A DNA stretch of 64,000 nt from Agelas oroides (taxonomy: Eukaryota > Porifera > Demospongiae > Agelasida > Agelasidae): contig OX422183.1 in assembly GCA_949130485.1 (NCBI GenBank), forward strand, positions 16,698,420-16,762,419. The letters run 5' to 3'. A model generated the notes under the pieces. It saw only the letters and a program-made list of their open reading frames with translations, was not told where the DNA came from and searched no databases. The position numbers and the translations under genes were made by a program. Numbering within the stretch: the stretch's first letter is position 1; the number at the start of each line of letters is the position of its first letter. This document shows, piece after piece, positions 57,401 to 64,000 of this stretch.

Positions 57401-58236
57401 TGGGCCGTCCCTATTTTCCGGAACGGAGCGGACCGGAACGGACCGAAACGCAACCATAAAACGGACCAAGAGATCCGACGCATGCGCAAGACATTTCACC
57501 GCTACCTCAAAGTAAGTTTAGTTATGTAGCGAAGATTTGAACTTGTCCAGTGGCAGCTGGCATTATATACTGTGCATGGTGAGACGTTTAAAAGGATATG
57601 CACGTATAATTATACCGACTTAGCTAGTAAGTATATGGCATCAGTCAACAAAAGCTATATATATAGCTAGTTTCTGAATTTGCTGGGTTTTTGTTTTCGC
57701 ACATGATGATACTGCCTAGAAGTAATGCACATACAAATACGATGCTGGGTTGTTCATCTGCACTCTAGTTTATCACTGTACATGCCTTTGAGGCATGTTC
57801 TGTTTGCATCTTTTTGTAATTTGCATGCAAACATTGCTACACAATACTGTGTACTTTACTTTTGGCATGTGACAGCACCAAACTTTGCTTAGAATACCTA
57901 CCAAAATTTATCTGTTTGTTGAGCCTGTGCATTTGTCAAAAGTCTATACATCTGCCTGCATGCATGATAAAGCAAGAGACTTGCTACCCACGACAAGGAA
58001 GTGTGCAAATGTATACCTTGCAACACCATCCCACAAAGCTTGTCTAATAGTGTTCACGGTTGTGGTGGAGCTGAAGAAAGTGCGTTAGGCATTTCCAAGT
58101 TACTCTATGCACCTTATACCTTACTTCAGTACAACTATGATGGTTATATCTCCATATCCAGAAACTGAAAATTGTACTGTTGTGGAGTATACATATAAGT
58201 CTGTCCTAAGCATCAACACATGCACAGCTACAACTG

Positions 58237-58687
58237 TAGCCTCGTCCCCGGCGCGCGCGAAAAACGGAGAAGCGCCTGGTACACACTGTTTGCGCATGCG
58301 TTTAATCTCCCCAAGATGTGGGGACTCCGGACTATTTTCTGATTCTTCCGTGTCATGTGACGTCAGAGTTCGGACTCGATATAGTAAACTTGTCAGGATA
58401 ATATAATGGCGTGTAATGAAAGTTCGGATTTTCAGCAAGCGATTTCTCAAGCCCTTCAGCGACTTGCGATCCCAAGTATGGTTCTCTAAACTTTCAACTC
58501 TCCGCTTGCACTTCGCACACATGAGATTCGGTAAGCCGTCGTCATCGTTCAACGTTATATCCAACACAGCGCTTATCCTTGATGCTAGTCTTTCCTGGCT
58601 AGCCTTTTTACCAAACAATGCTACTCTATGGTGGCCGTAGGATCCGCAAAGGCGGCACAACGATGCCATTTTCGCTAAATGGGCCAT
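58237..58687 (-). CDS. ZAD-like zinc-finger ORF inside the TIR element
   Basis: The ATG at 58,687 starts MAHLAKMASLCRLCGSYGHH. Cysteines 11/14 (CRLC) and 57/60 (CAKC) lie 43 residues apart with a hydrophobic, basic middle (ERLASRISAVLDI, GLPNLMC). That is the layout of the zinc-finger-associated domain (ZAD), a dimerisation module best known from insect C2H2 transcription factors. After residue 75 (HTWDRKSLKG) the frame loses domain character and runs past the element border at 58,237, so the real coding part is probably the first exon of a longer parental gene. It lies between the element's ends on the minus strand. A transposon-encoded DNA-binding protein or a captured host exon are both possible. 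Confidence 0.6.
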
Positions 58688-58841
58688 GCAGGATCTTTAC
58701 TACTTACATTTCGTCAGAGCACACGCCCCTATAGCGCCTAAACAGTGTGAACGTCATAAACGTGAGCAACGCCATTTTTAATTAACCGGAAGCGCATCAG
58801 TGTGTACCAGGCGCTCTTCCTCTGCGCCGGGTACCAGGCTA
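58237..58841. mobile_element. TAGCCTCGT-family element carrying a zinc-finger ORF, 9-bp target duplication
   Basis: Left end TAGCCTCGTCCCCGGCGCG, right end inverted TAGCCTGGTACCCGGCGCA. Both have the subterminal GGCGC...GCGCC fold and the following TACACAC(T)GTTTGCGCATGCG / GCGCATCAGTGTGTA arms. CTACAACTG is duplicated exactly at 58228-58236 and 58842-58850. Confidence 0.95.
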
Positions 58842-58921
58842 CTACAACTGCTCCTCCAGGGACATTTTTAATACACAGGGATGAATTCCTGCAACAATAA
58901 ACAACACTGAACACTTTACTA

Positions 58922-59340
58922 CACTCTAAAAAACTTTGGGTTGTTTCAACCATTTTAAAGGGTGTCTGAGTTGCACACATGTTTAACAAATTGAACGTAA
59001 TTAGCCTGCTTTGATATGACATACTAAATTGAGCAATTTGTTCATGAAATCGAGCTATGCTTTGATGTGACATTACATAGTAAGGAACAAATTTGTAATG
59101 TCACATCCCAAATTCTTGAACAAATTACTCAATTTAGTTATGGTATGTCACATCACAGCAGGCTACTTTCTTACATTTTGTTGAACAAATTGCTTATTTG
59201 TTTGAAATGTGATATTTTATAGGATTATCATTACTCCTCTGTACAATTTATATATATATATATATATATAATGCATGCATGCATGTGTGCAACTCAGACA
59301 ACCCTTAACAGGTCGAAACAACCCCAAAATTTTTACAGTG
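58922..59340. mobile_element. Tc1/mariner-like MITE, 419 bp, TA target
   Basis: The ends CACTCTAAAAAACTTTGGG and inverted CACTGTAAAAATTTTGGGG continue through GTTGTTTC(A/G)ACC and GAGTTGCACACATG. TA dinucleotides flank both sides (58920-58921, 59341-59342). The inner part has a second set of inverted arms (GACATACTAAATTGAGCAATTTG and its inverse). A (TA)n run at 59,250-59,270 and (GCAT)n follow. It is non-coding. Confidence 0.85.
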
Positions 59341-60103
59341 TATATATATATGTTCTTTTCAATTGGGTAGAGAGATACATGTACATGTGGAGAACACACA
59401 GATGTTGGAAAAAGTGAAAAAGTCAACAAGATAGTTGCAGCACACTAGTTTGTACATACACAATCATACTTATTCCGCTGTAATCCAGTTTGAAGTGGAC
59501 ACTTAAATGTATACAAGTAGAGTTATTTCCTATACTCTATACTGCAAGTTCAGACACTGTGGATTGAACTTTAATAAGGCAAATATGCAACCTATACTAC
59601 TTGCTGAATCAGACTGTATAACATTGTATAATTTTACATGCGTGTATACCCTTAGATCGTCTCACTATGCACAGTACATAATGGCAGCAGCCAGTGAACA
59701 AGCTGAGACCTTCGCTACATATCTAACTAACGTAGAAGTAGCGGTGAGATGTCTTGCGCATGCATCAATGACGCTTGGACCAGGTCCGTTCTGTGTTTTA
59801 GGGTAGAGTTCCGGTCCGTTCCGTTCTGGGAAATAGGGACGGCCCACTAAAACCTTGTAGTAATTACAGAGGTTTTCGGGTTGGTTGTCCGCAAAAATTT
59901 GAAATCAGCTGACGCATGCGCACAAATACCCTCTGTTTTTCGTGCGTTGTGGTGTCAAGAGCACCATCAAAACCAAACTTCAGTTCGAATTTGCTCGATT
60001 AGTGCCTTACGGACACTTTACCTCGTACGATGTGGACCTTGGAGTTCATAGCGCATGCAAAAGAACCGGGAAAGGTCGCGCATGCGCAAACCTGAAAACC
60101 TCT

Positions 60104-60137
60104 GTAACCCTTGGCGCGCATGCGCAGCGAGGGTTAC
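60104..60137. repeat. GC-rich hairpin, second copy
   Basis: GTAACCC ... GGGTTAC arms enclose GCGCGCATGCGC, matching 353-391. Confidence 0.75.
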
Positions 60138-62080
60138 GGCAGAACACATTATGGAGGAGCACCAAGAGAGACTGAACTTGGAAATGACTTTTGAAATCAT
60201 GATGGAGAGACTGAAACTGGTTGACTTGAACTTTGTTTGTGTATTTCATGGCTTGTGTGCACATTTGTGAAACTTTTGTACCGTATCTCACTTATGCTCC
60301 CTGTTGGGCGAACTTTTGACTTTTTTTTTACGGTACTTAGTCTGTGCGTCTGCGTGTATGTGTGTCTGTGTGTGTGTCTGTTACTCAACATCTCACTTTT
60401 CACGTGATTATTCGTGCCACAATCAGGCGATACTAACTTTCTCAGCGGCGGATGAAGGTCGAAAATTTTAAGCGATTTTCTCTGAAAATGCTTCGTTGCG
60501 AAGCTAGAGCGTTTCCTGTTGGTACGGCTACATGATACATGTAAGTCTGCCATTTTTTACTCCGCGGAAAACGTGCATGCGTATGAATCTGGACCGTGTG
60601 GCTAGCGGCCATTTTGTTCTTGGGAGAGAGTTCTTCGATTATTAGCCATTGGCAGTAAGTACGCCTCCAACAAAGGTATGCCCGCAGTGTAAAGCTGCTG
60701 TACCTGTAATTATCGTTACGGTTTTGCATGCTATGAATGAATTGATATCGAAAGGCATGCCATATCAACTCGAGAGCAAATTTCATGATACTGTTGTTCA
60801 TGAGACAGTGATCGATTCTAGTTAACACACAAGTACAATCACATGCACTGCTGCACCGAGAGTTTGGCACTTCAGTGCCTTTCATTGTAAGTAGGTGTAC
60901 ATTTGGTTGTAGATTGGTTTTGGTTTTCCTAGAGCTTGTACCTAACACCTATGTATTATGCTCTGTATTCAGCTATTTCCTCCTGTCCTGCTGAGTGTGT
61001 GTCATGTGTTCTTTTGGCTGAATGGCCTAGGTCCCTCATGTTGTTCCTGTCACCTGTGAAGAACAACACCCTAACCCAACCCTAGCCCAACCAATCAGAT
61101 TAGAGCTTTGAAACGCACTTCGGTACTATAGGAGCCACGGGCACTCACAACTCAAGTGTCAAAAATTGGGGGTGGGCATGGAGGAGGGTTCAACTTCCCC
61201 GTGCAAGCGCCCACCTCAGTTCCAAAGTTAGCTGCCTGGGGTTACTGAGTGAACTTGCATCATCACTTTGCCGTTGCTTTGTTTTTTTAGCCAAACAAGG
61301 CTGACCCGGCAGTGGAGAAAGCTGTATTGTGTTAAAAAAAACCCGGACCGACTAGTAGCATTGTTGCTAAGCATCCGCAGCATTTATCGCAAGCTATACG
61401 CGCAAATTAGCTACGTACTGCAAGCGATGGGTTATGCTGTTTTGCTTTGAACTTGTGGCTTGGCCTTTTTCGTTTGCTGAATGGTTGATTGACTGCATCT
61501 CAAAATACTCACTGAAATATAGTGTGTTCATGCACACAGAGTATATAGTTATTGGTGCATGCATACAGCAACCACTAGGTGAATGCACTACAACAATAGC
61601 ATATTAATATAGATATGGTTGATAACCACCCGATCCTGAGGGTGCAGTCCAATAGGAGAAGGGCTGGTTATTCAATCATAAATCCCATGGCTAGTGTGCT
61701 AAGAGTTGTTCATATTAAATTACTTTGCACTACATATAAAACTGCAGAAACTACTCAGTTCAAAAAACCTTGGGGTGGTTACCCCAGTTTCAGAGCTCAT
61801 TGAACTGCATGGTGGGTTCCATGAAGAGAATTCACAAACATAGTTACTCCTATGCTTCTTCATTAGGAAGCGAAGAGCACAGACACTTGTCTGCTAGCTA
61901 AACAAAAGCATATACATGCTATCACACACATCCTTCACCATCTTTGTTGATTCACTTTCAACATGCAGAATAGGGGACGAAATTGATGTATTACCTTCAA
62001 TGAGTCAAAGTAACCCACTTATTTTACAGTGATAAACAAAATAGTAAATGGCTTCCTCTGTTTCTACAAATTCTGTGAGT
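60138..62080. other. No recognisable gene
   Basis: A GTGTGTCTGTGTG tract occurs at about 60,355-60,383, a CACCGAGAGTTTGGCACTTCAGTGC phrase at about 60,853 (also near 1,046 as GCCGAGGGTTAAGCACTTCAGTGC), and CCCTAACCC units at about 61,068-61,088. Frames on both strands are short or lack context. Confidence 0.5.
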
Positions 62081-62210
62081 ACAGCAGATTACAAAAGTCT
62101 TGCAACAAGCAAGTATAACAGTGGAAAACAATTTACCATATATGAATCTGATTATTTTTCTGTTTTCCACTGTTCAGCTTGTTTGTTGCAAGACTTTTGT
62201 GATCTGCTGT
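62081..62210. repeat. 50-bp-arm hairpin with 30-bp loop
   Basis: ACAGCAGATTACAAAAGTCT... (62,081-62,130) is the inverse of 62,161-62,210 with about five mismatches or shifts. Arm length, loop size and single-copy appearance in this window fit either a tiny MITE or a small-RNA hairpin precursor. Confidence 0.85.
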
Positions 62211-62340
62211 TACCGTGGTCTATGTAACAGATAATGCATGGTAGCCAGGGATTCATGGTCAATAAATGTATTTTCTTTCGTTTGAATGTAATGAATTAGA
62301 CAGAAAATAAGCGCCTATTGTTGATATTGTGCATGCATTA

Positions 62341-62670
62341 GGGGGTGGGGCTGGTAGTGCAGACAAGGACTGCTAGTGATTGAGGTACGTATGCAAGACA
62401 AGTGAGGGGGGTGGGGCTGGTAGTGCAGACAAGGACTGCTAGAGATTGAGGTACGTATGCAAGACAAATGAGGGGGGTGGGGCTGGTAGTGCAGACAAGG
62501 ACTGCTAGAGATTGAGGTACGTATGCAAGACAAGTGAGGGGGGTGGGGCTGGTAGTGCAGACAAGGACTGCTAGAGATTGAGGTACGTATGCAAGACAAG
62601 TGAGGGGGGTGGGGCTGGTAGTGCAGACAAGGACTGCTAGAGATTGAGGTACGTATGCAAGACAAGTGAG
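62341..62670. repeat. 66-bp minisatellite, 5 units
   Basis: Units start GGGGGTGGGGCTGGTAGTGC every 66 bp from 62,341. The period is divisible by 3, which explains open minus-strand frames of about 120 codons. Confidence 0.96.
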
Positions 62671-62684
62671 ATTGTAGATGTAAT

Positions 62685-63060
62685 ATAGTTTACTGGAGAC
62701 AGGGGAATGCATGATAGTTTACTGGAGACAGGGGAATGCATGATAGTTTACTGGAGACAGGGGAATGCATGATAGTTTACTGGAGACGGGGGAATGCATG
62801 ATAGTTTATTGAAGACGGGGGAATGCATGATAGTTTACTGGAGACAGGGGAATGCATGATAGTTTACTGGAGACAGGGGAATGCATGATAGTTTACTGGA
62901 GACAGGGGAATGCATGATAGTTTACTGGAGACGGGGGAATGCATGATAGTTTATTGAAGACGGGGGAATGCATGATAGTTTATTGAAGACGGGGGAATGC
63001 ATGATAGTTTATTGAAGACGGGGGAATGCATGATAGTTTATTGGAGATGGTGGAATGCAA
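62685..63060. repeat. 29-bp minisatellite, 13 units with 145-bp higher-order pattern
   Basis: Units of ATAGTTTACTGGAGACAGGG then GAATGCATG. Calling the four variants A-D, the order is AAABC AAABC CCD, so a five-unit block was duplicated. Confidence 0.96.
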
Positions 63061-63131
63061 GATTGCTGAGATACTGTAGAATGCTGGATTTAGGTGTATT
63101 TAAAGCATTGAGTGGGAGGTAGCATTCTCTC

Positions 63132-63321
63132 AGCAACGACTCCTGCTGCCACTGAAGCAAAACATATTTTTCTGAAGTATCTTGCTACAGGAAGCAGAGA
63201 AGAGGGGTTGAGCCCTGAAGCTCCAGTTTGCATTGTACCAATCCCTTATCATGAGGTGTCTATAGTCTTTCTTAGTGCAGGAAAGAAGAGCCTGGAAGAT
63301 GGGAGATCTAACAGTCACTGA
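63132..63321 (+). CDS. Possible terminal exon of an unidentified gene
   Basis: GTAGCATTCTCTCAG is a good acceptor ending at 63,131. The frame then runs ATTPAATEAKHIFLKYLATG, SREEGLSPEAPVCIVPIPYH, EVSIVFLSAGKKSLEDGRSN, SH and stops at 63,321. The in-frame stop just before the acceptor means it must be spliced to something upstream, and only minisatellites lie in the previous 800 bp. The residue mix is protein-like, but I recognise no family and see no AATAAA close by. Confidence 0.25.
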
Positions 63322-64000
63322 TTGGCTTATGAGGAAATCTGTGTAGCCTCTGGGGTGTTATTTTCATTTTGGTTTTTTCCCCTCACAATTTTTCCACACA
63401 GAGGCTTTTTAGAGGGATTTTTTCCCATGGGTGTGCTGGCCACATGCCCAAAATAATTATTTTTCAGCTGGCTGAAATTGTTAGACCCCATGCATGCTAG
63501 CTGTAAAGGTCTGGTGCATATTGTATGTACTCTGTGTACATTATCTTTAGTGGCAGCGCTCACACAGTTGCTGCTGACACTGCTGCGCAAGTGTCTAAGT
63601 GTTCTGCATGATGCATGCCTAGCTTAAATAGGAGCCACCCGACTCCAAGGGCAGAGTCCAAAGAAAAGGGCAGTTATTGTAAACCCTAAATCCTGTAGCT
63701 ACCTTGCATTATGTAATATACTCTCCAACCTGATTGGTCCTTGTTGTTATTAGTATACATGCAAGGTAGTTAACACCATTGTTTATCATTTACAAATTTC
63801 TGTGGGTTTATAGGTAGGTAATACCCATCACTTGTTACCATAGAAACAGAGGTGAAGTGGAGATTATTCTACTGACACAACACCTTGCATGCACACTGAA
63901 ACTGAAATTTAATTGTGGTGAATTTGTACAGATGATTTAGTGTAATGATTACCATGGCAACAAGACAGCTGAACATGGGATGCTTACAAGCAGTACCAGG
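63322..64000. other. No recognisable gene
   Basis: AT-rich sequence with no supported exon, array or strong hairpin. Confidence 0.5.

Larger units (their letters stand above)
57401..59846. mobile_element. Candidate large TIR element, about 2.45 kb, hosting nested insertions
   Basis: The left end TGGGCCGTCCCTATTTTCC and the right end, inverted TGGGCCGTCCCTATTTCCC, continue inward with ACGGACCGGAAC, GCATGCGCAAGACAT and CACCGCTAC for about 130 bp. No target duplication is clear. Inside sit the 605-bp ZAD-bearing element and a mariner-like MITE. It could instead be two solo copies in opposite orientation. Confidence 0.55.

Noticed and set aside
60442..60948. A 168-codon minus-strand frame
   Set aside because: Low-complexity and repeat-derived content, a short CACCGAG...GCACTTCAGTGC repeat at its start, and no domain.
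62315..62712. Two overlapping minus-strand frames of about 120 codons with repeats
   Set aside because: Generated by the 66-bp minisatellite; two frames of the same array are both open, which argues against either being coding.

Overview
The window is eukaryotic, almost certainly metazoan, and most likely a demosponge. The main reasons are a transmembrane Ig/FN3/Sushi receptor built from phase-1 exons with GT-AG introns, AATAAA-type poly(A) signals, moderate AT richness, and a very dense load of miniature inverted-repeat transposons (MITEs), microsatellites and minisatellites. The species is an inference; nothing in the window identifies it directly.

Layout. Positions 1-32,800 are gene-poor and repeat-rich. 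They hold a TAGTCTCGT/TAGCCTCGT-type terminal-inverted-repeat family with 8-9 bp target duplications, a 78-bp minisatellite of about 22 units, a 50-bp minisatellite that looks derived from a transposon end, two diverged copies of a block of about 2.6 kb, a hAT-like MITE, a 153-bp-arm foldback, and a possible small two-exon gene at 28.0-28.4 kb. Positions 32,988-38,661 (+) carry a seven-coding-exon receptor gene that I could assemble completely: signal peptide, Ig-like, FN3, two Sushi/CCP domains, Thr/Pro stalk, one membrane span and a short tyrosine-bearing tail (485 aa). Positions 39,540-40,210 (-) hold a decayed NHL-repeat gene. Positions 40,688-50,115 (-) are one uninterrupted exon of about 9.4 kb encoding a hybrid non-ribosomal peptide / ketoreductase megasynthase of about 3,140 residues. 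Positions 50.6-64 kb are again repeats: several TIR elements, one of which carries a ZAD-like zinc-finger ORF with a perfect 9-bp target duplication, more minisatellites, and a possible terminal exon at 63.1 kb.

The outstanding feature is the megasynthase. Its domain order is C - A - T - C - (A-subdomain-like segment) - acyl/keto-acid ligase A - KR - T - TE. All catalytic motifs are readable. There is no ketosynthase or acyltransferase. The second module resembles keto-acid-reducing (depsipeptide) modules, in which a split pseudo-A-subdomain brackets intact A and KR domains more than 1,100 residues apart. A simple reading is an acyl - amino acid (valine-like pocket code) - hydroxy acid product released by the C-terminal thioesterase. 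A splice acceptor at the 5' edge, no ATG before the first domain, and an AATAAA overlapping the stop codon argue for a resident animal gene rather than bacterial contamination.

The receptor and the megasynthase are convergently arranged and about 2 kb apart. I see no functional link between them beyond proximity.
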